Shown here: one piece after another, positions 48,324 through 57,441 of the stretch | Position numbering within the stretch: position 1 is the stretch's first letter | Layout: the number at the start of each line of letters is the position of its first letter | Assembly (NCBI RefSeq): GCF_000145255.1 | Contig: NC_014394.1 | Span: 1,860,001-1,924,000, forward strand | DNA length: 64,000 nucleotides | Reading direction: 5' to 3' | Source of the DNA: Gallionella capsiferriformans ES-2 | Lineage (GTDB): Bacteria > Pseudomonadota > Gammaproteobacteria > Burkholderiales > Gallionellaceae | Made by a program: the position numbers and the translations under genes | Notes under the pieces: generated by a model | The model's input: only the letters and a program-made list of their open reading frames with translations | The model's database searches: none | Told to the model about the DNA's origin: nothing

Positions 48324-48354
48324 ATAAAAAAACGGGCCGAAAATTCAGCCCGTT
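48324..48354 (-). terminator. terminator of the copper storage gene
   Basis: On the minus strand AACGGGC / GCCCGTT pair around a ten-base loop and are followed by a run of T. It lies about 20 bases after the gene stop. Confidence 0.88.
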
Positions 48355-48373
48355 AATAAACTTATACCCTAGA

Positions 48374-48820
48374 TCAAGCGGATAGTTTCTTGCACTCTTT
48401 AGCGCAAGCCGCACAACTCTCGCCGCACGCTTTGCATTCTTGGTGTTTTTCAGCATGCTTTTTGCAGGCTTCTTCGCACTGGTTGCAGGCATCCTGCGCA
48501 AGCGCCGCCAATTTCGGCAGCAATTTCGAATTCTGATTCGCCAGTTGTTGCAATGCCCCACATAGCGCAAGCATCTGACTGACGCTTTTTGCGCAGGCCG
48601 CCATCTCTTTCTCGCCGTCCCCCAACAATATCAGGCAGTGAGCGAGACACACTTCGCCAGTTTGCACGCAGTCGGCCGCCGATTTTGCCAATGCCGCGTT
48701 ACCCGCGGCTCCGTGATGATGTTCATGAGCCATATGATCATGCTCAGCAGCCTCAGCATTACCCACCAAAGCCGCACCCGCTAATGCCATACCGCCTAAC
48801 AACAGCTCTCTTCTGTTCAT
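48374..48820 (-). CDS. Tat-exported four-helix copper storage protein (Csp1-like)
   Basis: Cytosol-folded, Tat-exported Cu(I) storage protein. The 148-residue product starts MNRRELLLGG (twin Arg) with a hydrophobic stretch to about residue 24, then a His/Met-rich segment (HDHMAHEHHH). A Cys-rich four-helix domain follows with 13 Cys at 51, 58, 62, 76, 87, 112, 115, 119, 129, 132, 136, 139 and 143. Thirteen Cys is the number reported for methanotroph Csp1, which holds Cu(I) inside a tetramer. The ATG at 48820 has a GGAGTG box; an ATG 12 bases upstream overlaps that box and is rejected. Confidence 0.93.
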   Translation of the reverse strand: MNRRELLLGGMALAGAALVGNAEAAEHDHMAHEHHHGAAGNAALAKSAADCVQTGEVCLAHCLILLGDGEKEMAACAKSVSQMLALCGALQQLANQNSKLLPKLAALAQDACNQCEEACKKHAEKHQECKACGESCAACAKECKKLSA

Positions 48821-48934
48821 AACACACTCCATTCGTTAACAAGCCATACAACATTACATAGGATCCAACACGGACGAAGCTCACATCCTGCCTGATTCGA
48901 GCTGCAATCGTCAATATAATGCCGTCGAATTTGG

Positions 48935-49336
48935 TTACTTCGCTAGTGTGACAAAAGACAATTTGCTCACTCCCGCATGCTGTGCCAGCGCCATCAATTC
49001 GGCAATGCGTCCGTAGGGCACCAGCTTATCCGCCTCAATCTGCAACTGAAACGCCGGATCCATCGCCCTCACACGCAACGCTTCGGACAAGCCTGCATCG
49101 CTCACATGCGCATGATCCATGGCCACATTGCCGCGCGCATCGACTTCAAGACTGACTTTTTGTAATTTTTCCGTCTGTTGAACCGCATCCGTTTTCGGCA
49201 GCGTAATCTTGAGTGACTGAGGGGATAGCAAAGGCGCGGTGATAATAAACACCACCAGCAACACCAACATCACATCGACCAGCGGCGTAACGTTGATTTC
49301 GCTCATCATTTCGCCATCTGAATTATTACCGGCCAT
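48935..49336 (-). CDS. exbD: biopolymer transport protein ExbD
   Basis: Part of the ExbB-ExbD proton motor for TonB. The 133-residue protein has one N-terminal TM (about 15-36) with the essential Asp in TPLVDVMLVLLVVFI, and a periplasmic domain. The ATG at 49336 has an AAGGGG box; the longer frame upstream runs back into exbB and is rejected. It follows exbB by four bases and precedes the copper storage gene. Confidence 0.94.
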   Translation of the reverse strand: MAGNNSDGEMMSEINVTPLVDVMLVLLVVFIITAPLLSPQSLKITLPKTDAVQQTEKLQKVSLEVDARGNVAMDHAHVSDAGLSEALRVRAMDPAFQLQIEADKLVPYGRIAELMALAQHAGVSKLSFVTLAK

Positions 49337-49340
49337 CCCA

Positions 49341-49997
49341 CTACCCCTTAAAATTATGCTTGAGTGCCAGACGCATAAAGTCGTGCGCAAAATTTTCCAA
49401 CTCTGTGATACGCACCTTTAAATTGCGCAGAAAATAATTATAAGCTAGGACGGCAGGCAAAGCGGTAGCAATACCGATCGCTGTCGCAATCAACGCCTCA
49501 CCGATCGGACCCGCCACAACATCGAGTGATGCCGCCCCGCTTTGCCCTATGCTTTGCAGCGCATGCATGATGCCCCAGACTGTGCCGAACAGCCCCACAA
49601 AGGGCGCCGTCGAACCGATAGTCGCAAGTTCTGCCAGCCCCCGTTCGTGATAGCGTTTTATATTTTCCACCTGTTGCCGCAACTGACGCTCCAAAATTTC
49701 CTGCGGCGCACCGGTATGCATCAGATCCTGCCGATCCGAACCCAAAGCACGAAGCTCTGAGAAGCCGGCTTTGGCCAGCAATGCGACATCGCCCTCACCT
49801 TCGCTGGCCACACCTTCGGCTGCGCTCCAGTTGCTCGCTGCCCAAAATGCGCCGTGAAAAGTACGATTATGCTTGCGATCCTTCGTTTGCTTCCAAAGCT
49901 TGAACAACGCAATCGACCAGGTGGCCACCGACAACAGGATAAGCAAAAGCAGCGTACCGACCACGACGGGGGAGTTCACGGAAAACAAATTACTCAT
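49341..49997 (-). CDS. exbB: ExbB/TolQ/MotA proton channel protein
   Basis: The channel subunit of the TonB motor. The 218-residue protein has three TM segments (about 10-30, 125-150, 165-190), with the family pattern LATIGSTAPFVGLFGTVWGIMHAL and IGEALIATAIGIATALPAVLAYNYF. It has an AGAGGA box before its ATG and is first in the exbB-exbD pair. A copy of the copper-locus palindrome lies about 134 bases upstream. Confidence 0.94.
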   Translation of the reverse strand: MSNLFSVNSPVVVGTLLLLILLSVATWSIALFKLWKQTKDRKHNRTFHGAFWAASNWSAAEGVASEGEGDVALLAKAGFSELRALGSDRQDLMHTGAPQEILERQLRQQVENIKRYHERGLAELATIGSTAPFVGLFGTVWGIMHALQSIGQSGAASLDVVAGPIGEALIATAIGIATALPAVLAYNYFLRNLKVRITELENFAHDFMRLALKHNFKG

Positions 49998-50130
49998 ACT
50001 CTTGCATCCTCTAACGTAAAAATAGCGGGTTCAGTTGAACCTGCCGATCACACACATACCCGGGAGGGAATAAGCCGCTGTGCCACCGGCATGGGAGTCG
50101 AAATGTAGCGAAAAAAACAACTTTCGGGAA

Positions 50131-50147
50131 TGTGGCATTTTGTCGCA
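50131..50147. promoter_or_regulatory. operator candidate before exbB (TGTGGCATTTTGTCGCA)
   Basis: Differs by one base from the two sites before the copper receptor. It lies between the cytochrome gene end and exbB, where an exbBD promoter is expected. Confidence 0.65.
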
Positions 50148-50165
50148 CCCAAATCAGAACCGCAT

Positions 50166-50585
50166 TCAATCCCTGCGCAGCGCGGCCTTAGTCATCTTTT
50201 TTGGGTAATCAACTGACAAAATACCGTCAACGATGATTTTTAGCTCAACTGCATCGATTTCCGGATAAGGGGGCATATCCATTTTTCCCCAGTCACCTGA
50301 ACCGCCTTGCCTAATTTTTTTGAACAGATGCTCACTAGCCGTTTTGTCATTGCTGTATTTTTCAGCCACTGCGGGCCATGCGGGAAGCCCCATGCCATTC
50401 CCGGCGAGGTGGCATGCCAGACAGTTATGTTTAATGATCAACTCATCGAATGACTCACTCTTCACCGGTGCTGCAACTGGCGCATGCTGACGGTCGTCAC
50501 ATGCGGACAAAGCCATCACGACCATCATCAGCGCGGCGCAATAAACAAGGCAATATCTTAAAGAGGCCATCATATGTTCCAGCAC
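50166..50585 (-). CDS. class I monoheme cytochrome c (c5-like), exported
   Basis: A small cytochrome, 139 residues, with a hydrophobic N-terminus (about 10-28, possibly a lipobox at LSAC). One heme-c motif CLACH precedes the GMGLPAWPAV loop, and the axial Met is likely in KMDMPPYP. Starts at codons 5 or 6 are equally possible. It is transcribed toward the exbBD genes and may be functionally linked (copper redox), but that is speculative. Confidence 0.86.
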   Translation of the reverse strand: MLEHMMASLRYCLVYCAALMMVVMALSACDDRQHAPVAAPVKSESFDELIIKHNCLACHLAGNGMGLPAWPAVAEKYSNDKTASEHLFKKIRQGGSGDWGKMDMPPYPEIDAVELKIIVDGILSVDYPKKMTKAALRRD

Positions 50586-50699
50586 TTTTCCATAAAATGG
50601 TGCATTTTAATAGTTTTTATCAAAACAATCGCCTGTCTGCCGCGCTTAACGCACCCGCCCGCCAATTTTCAGGTCGCATTACGCAACTTTTAAGTTCAG

Positions 50700-52400
50700 T
50701 TAAGGCTTAGACTGTTGCTCAAAAGCTTCCACCGCCTTCTTAACAGATACGAAAAATTGCTGACTCCCTAGTGCTTCTGAAAGACCGACTTTCGCCAACT
50801 CTTCACGAAAAGGCCTTGGTGCATCGGCGATCTTGATTTGCACCCCGCGCTCCTGCATTTCCCGGTGTAACTCGGCAAAACGCTGTGCGGCCGTCACGTC
50901 CATGTCGGTAATCGCCTGTGCATCGATGATCAGCCATTCTAGATTTTCATCAGCCTTATTCACAAATTGCACAATGCGTTCCATCACGTAGCGCGCGTTA
51001 GCAAAAATCAGCGGTGCATACAGACGGTAGACCATCACGCCGGGCACGGTTTCCGCCTCGTCATCCTCCAGACAATCATGAAACTTGCCGTCCTTGATCA
51101 AACGCTTTAACACCGCATCGCGCGGCCGCGACAATTCGACCAGCAAAGCGATAAGCGACAATAGCAAGCCGACGATAATACCGGTCACCACCCCGGCCAG
51201 CAGAATCGCCAGCGTCACGCTAACGGCAATCGCAAACTCGTTCCGGTCTATCTTGTATAGCGTGCGCAGCGATGCCAGCTCCAGCATCCCCACAGCGGTG
51301 ACGATCAAGATGGCACCCAGCGCAACTTTAGGCAGCAAGGCAATGAGCCCGGTCAAAAACATTAAAAACAGTAACAAGCCCCCTGCCGAGACCAATTGTG
51401 CGACCTGCGAATGACCACCTGCCGCATCGACGATCGAAGTACGCGACTGACTGGCTGACACCGGAAACCCCTGCCACATGGCAGCCAGAATATTCGCCGA
51501 ACCTAATGCAACTAACTCCTGATTAGGACTGACCGGATAGCCATGTTTTTCAGCAAACGTCTGTGCCAGCAAAATCCCATCGGAAAAAGTCAGAAATGCC
51601 AGCGCAACCGCCGCAGGTGCCAATGCGGCAATATCAGACCAGAGCGGCACGAATATCTCAAATCGGGGAATGCCGGAGGGCACGTGACCGACCAGCGCGA
51701 TACCATACTGCCCCAGATCAAAAACAACCGTCACCAAAATTGCTATCGCCGATACGGCCAGCGCTCCCGGTACGCGCGGCAGCCAGCGCCCCATGGCGAC
51801 CAGCATCAACACCAGCAACACCCCGAATAGCACGGTGGGCAGATGAGCCTCGGGCAACTGGCGGATCAAAGTTGAGAGCAGCGGAAAAAACTCTTCACCC
51901 TGAGTCTTGATCGCGAACATTTTCCCTAGCTGAGTGGAAATAAGCACCAGGGATGCGCCATTGAGATAACCGACCAATACGGGTCTGGACAACAAATCGG
52001 CAACCACGCCCAAGCGCAGTCGCGCGGCAAGCAGCAATACCACACCCGACAACAACCCTAATTCTGCGGCCAACTGCGCTACCCGCCCAGCATCCCCTGA
52101 TGCCAGCGGCAAAATCGCAGAGCCCGCCAGCAATCCGATCGCTGCATCCGGCCCCGCAATGACATGACGCGAACTGGCAAACAAGGCGTAGCCGATAGAC
52201 GCTGCCAGTGCGGCATAAAGCCCGGTGATCGGCGGCAAATGTACCAGCTCGGCATAGGCGACGACTGCCGGTATCATCACGATGCACGCCGACAAGCCGG
52301 CAGACACATCGCGACCTATCCAGCGTGGATGGTAATTTCGCAGGGTATCTAGCAGCGGTAAAAACGAATTGATCGGTTGTCGGTGCAGGGGGATTTTCAT
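50700..52400 (-). CDS. SulP-family anion transporter with STAS domain
   Basis: A 566-residue inner-membrane carrier of the SulP/SLC26 family, which moves sulfate, bicarbonate or similar anions. It has 10-14 helices with the family opening GLSACIVMIPAVVAYAELVHLPPITGLYAA, then SASQSRTSIVDAAGGHSQVA, and a C-terminal STAS domain (about 440-560, IIDAQAITDMDVTAAQRF). The substrate cannot be fixed. It is divergent from prfB. Confidence 0.92.
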   Translation of the reverse strand: MKIPLHRQPINSFLPLLDTLRNYHPRWIGRDVSAGLSACIVMIPAVVAYAELVHLPPITGLYAALAASIGYALFASSRHVIAGPDAAIGLLAGSAILPLASGDAGRVAQLAAELGLLSGVVLLLAARLRLGVVADLLSRPVLVGYLNGASLVLISTQLGKMFAIKTQGEEFFPLLSTLIRQLPEAHLPTVLFGVLLVLMLVAMGRWLPRVPGALAVSAIAILVTVVFDLGQYGIALVGHVPSGIPRFEIFVPLWSDIAALAPAAVALAFLTFSDGILLAQTFAEKHGYPVSPNQELVALGSANILAAMWQGFPVSASQSRTSIVDAAGGHSQVAQLVSAGGLLLFLMFLTGLIALLPKVALGAILIVTAVGMLELASLRTLYKIDRNEFAIAVSVTLAILLAGVVTGIIVGLLLSLIALLVELSRPRDAVLKRLIKDGKFHDCLEDDEAETVPGVMVYRLYAPLIFANARYVMERIVQFVNKADENLEWLIIDAQAITDMDVTAAQRFAELHREMQERGVQIKIADAPRPFREELAKVGLSEALGSQQFFVSVKKAVEAFEQQSKP

Positions 52401-52532
52401 AGTTCAGCTAGTTCCGGTAATCAGTTAAATCTCATGCGTACTGTTAATACTCCCGTCATACTAAACTAGCCTGAAAAATTTGCTCATAAAATTGCTCAAT
52501 GGCAGACATCCGTGCCGTCGATAGGTTTGCGT

Positions 52533-52538
52533 TATAAT
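52533..52538 (+). promoter_or_regulatory. -10 box candidate for prfB
   Basis: A perfect TATAAT lies 40 bases before the prfB ATG at 52578. No convincing -35 hexamer is seen. Confidence 0.4.
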
Positions 52539-52577
52539 TACCCCCCTTTTCAGCCAGCACCAGCTCAGGACAAAATC

Positions 52578-53682
52578 ATGGAAGTCGAACAAATCAATTC
52601 AATAAACAATCACTTGCAAGACTTGAGCTTACGCAGCAATGAATTACGGAGGTATCTTTGACTACGATACCAAACAAGAACGTTTAACCGAAGTTTGCGA
52701 ACTGGCCGAAGATCCGGCAATTTGGCAGGATGCAAAACGCGCACAGGAACTGGGACGCGAGCGAAAAATGCTCGAAAGTGTTGTTTTTGGCTTGGGTAAA
52801 ATCCAGCAGGATCTGACGGATGCGGCCGAGTTGTTTGAAATGTCCCAGGAAGAAAATGACGAAGCGTCATTAATGAGCACCGCTGCCGACATCGATGACA
52901 TAGAGCGCCGCGTCGCCGAAATGGAATTTCGTCGCATGTTCAATCATCCGATGGACCCGAACAGCTGCTTCATCGATATTCAGGCAGGTTCAGGCGGTAC
53001 GGAGGCGCAGGACTGGGCCTCCATGCTGATGCGCATGTATGTACGCTATGCCGAACGCAAGGGCTATCAGGTCGAAGTACTGGAAATCTCCGACGGCGAT
53101 GTCGCGGGTATTAAGGGCGCATCGATTAAGCTCATCGGTGAATACGCCTTTGGTCATCTGCGCACTGAGACCGGCGTACACCGGCTGGTACGCAAATCGC
53201 CGTTCGATTCAGGCAACCGCCGCCACACCTCGTTTTCCAGCGTGTTCGTCTATCCGGAAGTGGATGACTCGATCGAAATCGAAATCAACCCGGCTGATCT
53301 GCGCGTGGATACCTATCGCGCGTCAGGCGCGGGCGGTCAGCACATCAACAAGACCGATTCGGCCGTGCGCATCACGCACATTCCGACCAACATCGTGGTG
53401 CAATGCCAGAGCGATCGTTCGCAACACCGTAACCGTGCAGAGGCAATGGCGATGCTAAAATCGCGCATGTATGAAGAAGAGTTACGCAAGCGCAACGAAG
53501 AAAAGCAGGAGATGGAAGACGGCAAGACGGATATAGGCTGGGGGCATCAGATCCGCTCTTACGTGCTAGATCAGTCGCGCATCAAAGACTTAAGAACCAA
53601 CCATGAAGTCGGCAATACGCAGGGCGTGCTCGATGGCGATCTGGATGACTTCATTTCAGCCAGCTTAAAGCAAGGCGTTTAA
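52578..53682 (+). CDS. prfB: peptide chain release factor 2, with programmed +1 frameshift
   Basis: RF2 ends translation at UAA and UGA. Translation begins at the ATG at 52578 and meets an in-frame TGA at codon 28 (52659-52661). Slipping +1 there continues as [12 protein letters not shown] to 53682, giving 367 residues. The anticodon tripeptide SPF (RKSPFDSG) and the peptidyl-transferase motif GAGGQHINK are present. A database gene call may start late at 52639 and miss the true N-terminus ([16 protein letters not shown]...). It is convergent with the HDOD gene. Confidence 0.97.
52647..52661 (+). promoter_or_regulatory. RF2 frameshift signal (SD-like box, CTT TGA C)
   Basis: GGAGG just upstream of TAT CTT TGA C is the canonical slip cassette: the Shine-Dalgarno-like box and the poor TGA-C context push the ribosome +1 when RF2 is low. 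This provides autoregulation. Confidence 0.95.
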
Positions 53683-53687
53683 CCACC

Positions 53688-53707
53688 GCTGCCCCAACAG
53701 GGGCAGC
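53688..53707. terminator. hairpin between prfB and the HDOD gene
   Basis: A perfect 8-bp stem GCTGCCCC-AACA-GGGGCAGC lies between two convergent genes. There is no T-tract, so it may be a stability or pause element rather than a classic terminator. Confidence 0.5.
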
Positions 53708-53714
53708 GTATAAA

Positions 53715-54587
53715 TTAGACACGGGAACTCTCGTGCTCCAGCAACTCACGAATCTCTTCTAACTCATCAATCGTGATAGACAGATGATGCAGCGCTTCCT
53801 GAAAATGCGCATCACTCACTTCGAAATTGGCGTTTTCATCGAGCCCCGCGATCAAACGTTCTGCCACATGGGTTACCGCGATCAGCGCAACAGATGATCC
53901 CGCAAGGGTGGTTTCAGGCAGCTGATACACATCGCTTTCATGGTGAAACAAAATCGACTGCCCGATATTTTTTGGCAACCCCCAGTTTCGCGCCAGCAAA
54001 GTGCCGACAATAGGATGCGTACAAGGAAAATACTCATTCTCAGCATCGATCAACGACTGACGCCTGTCCATCGCCAGCTTGATGACATCACAATAGTTGT
54101 CAAAACGCTTGCGCAGCAAGGGGATAGCCGAATCATGAAACAAGGCGAACGTATAAGCTGCATCAGGAGGAATGCCGTATTGTTTTCTGGCGATCAAGCC
54201 GGCAGCGGTGGCCACTAGCGAGGCGTGATTCCAAAAGCTCTCCAGCCATTTCGCATCCACACCACTCATGCAATTACGCAGAGCAGCCGCCACAACAACG
54301 CACACAACGTTACGTATTCCCAATCTGGCCAGTGCAACAGATACCCCACTCACGGGTTGACTGGTGCGAAACATCGGTGAGTTTGCCAGCTTGATCGTCA
54401 ACGCAGCCATCCCGACGTCCTGCTCAATGGCTGCGACCAGTTTTCTGATATCAGGCTCATCGCGCTGAGCCTCAGACATGGCCAAACTTACGATTGCAGG
54501 ACAAGTCGGAATATCGATGTTTTTAAAAACGAGACTGATATCGTCGTGTGACAATTCCAGATTATTAACTTCCTTGCAAACACCCAT
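53715..54587 (-). CDS. HDOD-domain protein
   Basis: A 290-residue HDOD protein, the second in the window. It has the domain start ISLVFKNIDIPTCPAIVSLAMSEA and the LANSPMFRTSQPVSGVSVALARLG stretch that corresponds to INSACYG in other members. A degenerate HD site (LFHDSAIP) follows. The ATG at 54587 has an AGGGG box. It stands alone between prfB and glgP, so its partner is not visible. Confidence 0.87.
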   Translation of the reverse strand: MGVCKEVNNLELSHDDISLVFKNIDIPTCPAIVSLAMSEAQRDEPDIRKLVAAIEQDVGMAALTIKLANSPMFRTSQPVSGVSVALARLGIRNVVCVVVAAALRNCMSGVDAKWLESFWNHASLVATAAGLIARKQYGIPPDAAYTFALFHDSAIPLLRKRFDNYCDVIKLAMDRRQSLIDAENEYFPCTHPIVGTLLARNWGLPKNIGQSILFHHESDVYQLPETTLAGSSVALIAVTHVAERLIAGLDENANFEVSDAHFQEALHHLSITIDELEEIRELLEHESSRV

Positions 54588-54712
54588 AACGACCCCTAAA
54601 AATACTGACCACAAGATTATCTGCGAACGATAATACTTTTTTATGTTGATGGATACTAGCCAATAGGGCTAGCCCCGTGCGCCGCTCAAATAAAGCTAAC
54701 GCACATACCTTG

Positions 54713-57169
54713 TCAGTCTGTTACAGGTTCGACATGCCAGATCCGCTCAGCATATTCTTTAATCGTACGATCACTGGAAAACTTACCCATCCCGGCAACA
54801 TTCAGAATGGCGCGGCGCGTCCACTCCTTTTGATCCTGATACAAAGCGCTCACCGTATCCTGACACGCAACATACGCCTCATAATCGGCCAGCAAAAAGT
54901 ACTTGTCCCCCTGATGAAGCAAGGCATCAACGATAGGCTGGTAACGCGCAGGCTCATCCGAACAGAAATAACCACCGGATATCATATCCAGCGCCTGTTT
55001 TAACTCGGCACTGGCATGATAATAGCGCATCGGATCATATCCCTGACGACTTAACTCCTCCACTCCTTCCGTTGTGAGTCCAAACAGGAAGAAATTGTCG
55101 CTACCCACTTCTTCGCGCATCTCTACATTGGCGCCATCGAGCGTACCGATGGTCAATGCACCATTGAGCGCAAGCTTCATGTTTCCCGTACCCGAAGCCT
55201 CGGTCCCTGCAGTGGATATTTGCTCCGACAGATCAGCGGCCGGAACGATACGCTCGGCATTGGAAACATCGTAATTCGGAATGAAGACCAGCTTCAATTG
55301 ATTACCGACCCGTTGGTCGTTATTTACAATATCTGCGACATCATTGATCAGACGGATGATGCATTTAGCCATCGCGTAACCTGGCGCTGCCTTACCCGCA
55401 ATGATCACCGTGCGCGGCATACCGTCAGCACCTGCGCGAATGCGGTTATAAAGCGTGATGACATGCAGCACGTTGAGCAACTGGCGCTTGTATTCATGAA
55501 TCCGTTTGATCTGAATATCAAAGAGCGAGGCTGGATTGACTTCGATGCACAACTGCGAGCGTATCAACTGAGCAAGCCGCACCTTGTTTTCATGTTTGAC
55601 GGCACGAAATTGCGTCTGAAAGTCATCCTCATCAGCCAGTTTGCGCAATTCTTTGAGCTGATCAAGATCGGTGATCCAGCCATTGCCGATCCGTGTACCA
55701 ATCAACGCGGCAAGTCCGGGATTCGCCTGATTCAACCAGCGTCGCGGCGTCACGCCATTGGTCATATTGACAATTTTTCCCGGTGTGATACGTTCAAAAT
55801 CGGCAAAAATCGTACGCTTCATCAACTCCGTATGCAACGCTGCGACGCCGTTAACCGTATGGCTGCCAACGATGGCCAGATGAGACATTCGCACACGCCG
55901 CCCGTTGGTTTCATCGATAAGAGACAAACGCCTGAGTAACTCACCGTCTCCAGGGAACTGATGCATCACCTGTTGCATAAAGCGGTAATTGATTTCAAAA
56001 ATGATCTGTAAATGGCGCGGCAGCAAGCGTTCAAAAAAGGCCACCGGCCAAGTCTCCAAGGCTTCTGGCATCAGCGTGTGATTCGTATAGGAAAAAATTT
56101 GCGTGGTCAGTCCCCACGCCTCATCCCAACTTAACTTATGCACGTCGACTAATAGCCGCATCAGCTCTGCAACGGCGATCGACGGATGAGTGTCGTTCAG
56201 CTGTACTGCAATTTTTTCCGGCAGCATCGCCCAGCCGTCAGCATGCTTTTTATAACGGAACAACATATCCTGCAACGAAGCACTGACAAAAAAGTATTGC
56301 TGTTTGAGCCTTAACTCCCGTCCGACTTCCGTTGAATCATCCGGATACAGCACCTTAGATAAATTTTCCGAATCATTCTTGTCGGCAACGGCCTGTATGT
56401 AATTACCCTGATTGAAATAGCGCAAATCAAAATCACGAGAGGACTTCGCAGACCACAGCCGCATGTTATTGACCGTTTTTCCGCCAAAACCCGGCACGGG
56501 CGTGTCATACGCCATCGCCATCACATCGTCCGTTTCAACCCAATGGTGATGCAGCGAGCCGTCCTCGTGCCTATATTCAACAACGCGCCCGTAAAACTTG
56601 ACCGGATACAATAACTCAGGACGCGGGAACTCCCAGGGATTTCCGTAGCGCAGCCAGTTATCAGGATGCTCAACCTGCTCGCCGTTTTCGATACTCTGGC
56701 GGAACATACCGTATTCATAGCGTATACCATAGCCATAACAGGGCAAATCCAAGGTCGCCATTGAATCCAAAAAACAAGCGGCTAGACGCCCCAACCCGCC
56801 ATTTCCAAGCGCTGCATCAGACTCAATTTCAGCAACCTTCTCATACTGCTGCCCGAGCTCATACAGCGCAGTCTTTAATTGCGCATCGAGCCCCAGATTG
56901 AGCATGGCATTGCTCAACGTACGCCCGACAAGAAACTCCAATGAAAGATAATAAATTCTTTTGGAGTCGTGTTCATAGTAGCGCTGCATCGTCGCCATCC
57001 AGCGCTCGACCAGACGGTCTCGCACCACGTGGGCTGCAGCCTGAAACCAGTCGCGTGTGGTGGCATTGGGCAAATTCTTACTGCTGGAATAAATCAGATG
57101 TTTTGTCAGCGATGCACTGACGCCCTCAACACTCATATCCGAATTTCTCGGTATCGAACTGCTATTCAT
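54713..57169 (-). CDS. glgP: glycogen/starch phosphorylase
   Basis: A PLP enzyme that releases glucose-1-phosphate from glycogen. The 818-residue product shows LEFLVGRTLSNAM, AALGNGGLGRLAACFLDS, MTNGVTPRRWL and the PLP-Lys loop EASGTGNMKLALNGALTIGTLDGANVE (in parts). The ATG at 57169 has a GGGGGA box. It is divergent from the phosphoketolase gene, so stored glycogen breakdown may be co-controlled with that pathway. Confidence 0.96.
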   Translation of the reverse strand: MNSSSIPRNSDMSVEGVSASLTKHLIYSSSKNLPNATTRDWFQAAAHVVRDRLVERWMATMQRYYEHDSKRIYYLSLEFLVGRTLSNAMLNLGLDAQLKTALYELGQQYEKVAEIESDAALGNGGLGRLAACFLDSMATLDLPCYGYGIRYEYGMFRQSIENGEQVEHPDNWLRYGNPWEFPRPELLYPVKFYGRVVEYRHEDGSLHHHWVETDDVMAMAYDTPVPGFGGKTVNNMRLWSAKSSRDFDLRYFNQGNYIQAVADKNDSENLSKVLYPDDSTEVGRELRLKQQYFFVSASLQDMLFRYKKHADGWAMLPEKIAVQLNDTHPSIAVAELMRLLVDVHKLSWDEAWGLTTQIFSYTNHTLMPEALETWPVAFFERLLPRHLQIIFEINYRFMQQVMHQFPGDGELLRRLSLIDETNGRRVRMSHLAIVGSHTVNGVAALHTELMKRTIFADFERITPGKIVNMTNGVTPRRWLNQANPGLAALIGTRIGNGWITDLDQLKELRKLADEDDFQTQFRAVKHENKVRLAQLIRSQLCIEVNPASLFDIQIKRIHEYKRQLLNVLHVITLYNRIRAGADGMPRTVIIAGKAAPGYAMAKCIIRLINDVADIVNNDQRVGNQLKLVFIPNYDVSNAERIVPAADLSEQISTAGTEASGTGNMKLALNGALTIGTLDGANVEMREEVGSDNFFLFGLTTEGVEELSRQGYDPMRYYHASAELKQALDMISGGYFCSDEPARYQPIVDALLHQGDKYFLLADYEAYVACQDTVSALYQDQKEWTRRAILNVAGMGKFSSDRTIKEYAERIWHVEPVTD

Positions 57170-57441
57170 TACATCCCCCGTGGTGGAATTCTTCAATTCT
57201 GCCTGATTCTCCGCGCCTTGTCAGACCCTGTCAATCTTGCCTCTTGTCAGGATGAGATACTGCAAAAAATGCCTGACAAATATGACAATCCGTTCGCATC
57301 AGGTGATAATGAGCGTCACTATATTAGGGTGCTGGTACGCAAAGATAGCCTATGGCCTAACGAATCTGTAACACGAAACTGTTACAAAGGTCTGAATTAC
57401 CAAAATCAACCTGATGCATAACATCTTAAAGAGTGAAAATC
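57170..57441. promoter_or_regulatory. glgP/xfp divergent regulatory region
   Basis: The spacer contains several TGTCA/TGACA words (57218, 57228, 57244, 57273, 57283) and an inverted repeat TGTAAC-N8-GTTACA at 57367-57386, about 55 bases before the xfp ATG. These look like binding sites of at least one shared regulator. No named regulator is assigned. Confidence 0.45.

Noticed and set aside
52639-52661. prfB as a broken gene or late-starting gene
   Set aside because: The in-frame TGA is the canonical RF2 frameshift site, not a mutation.
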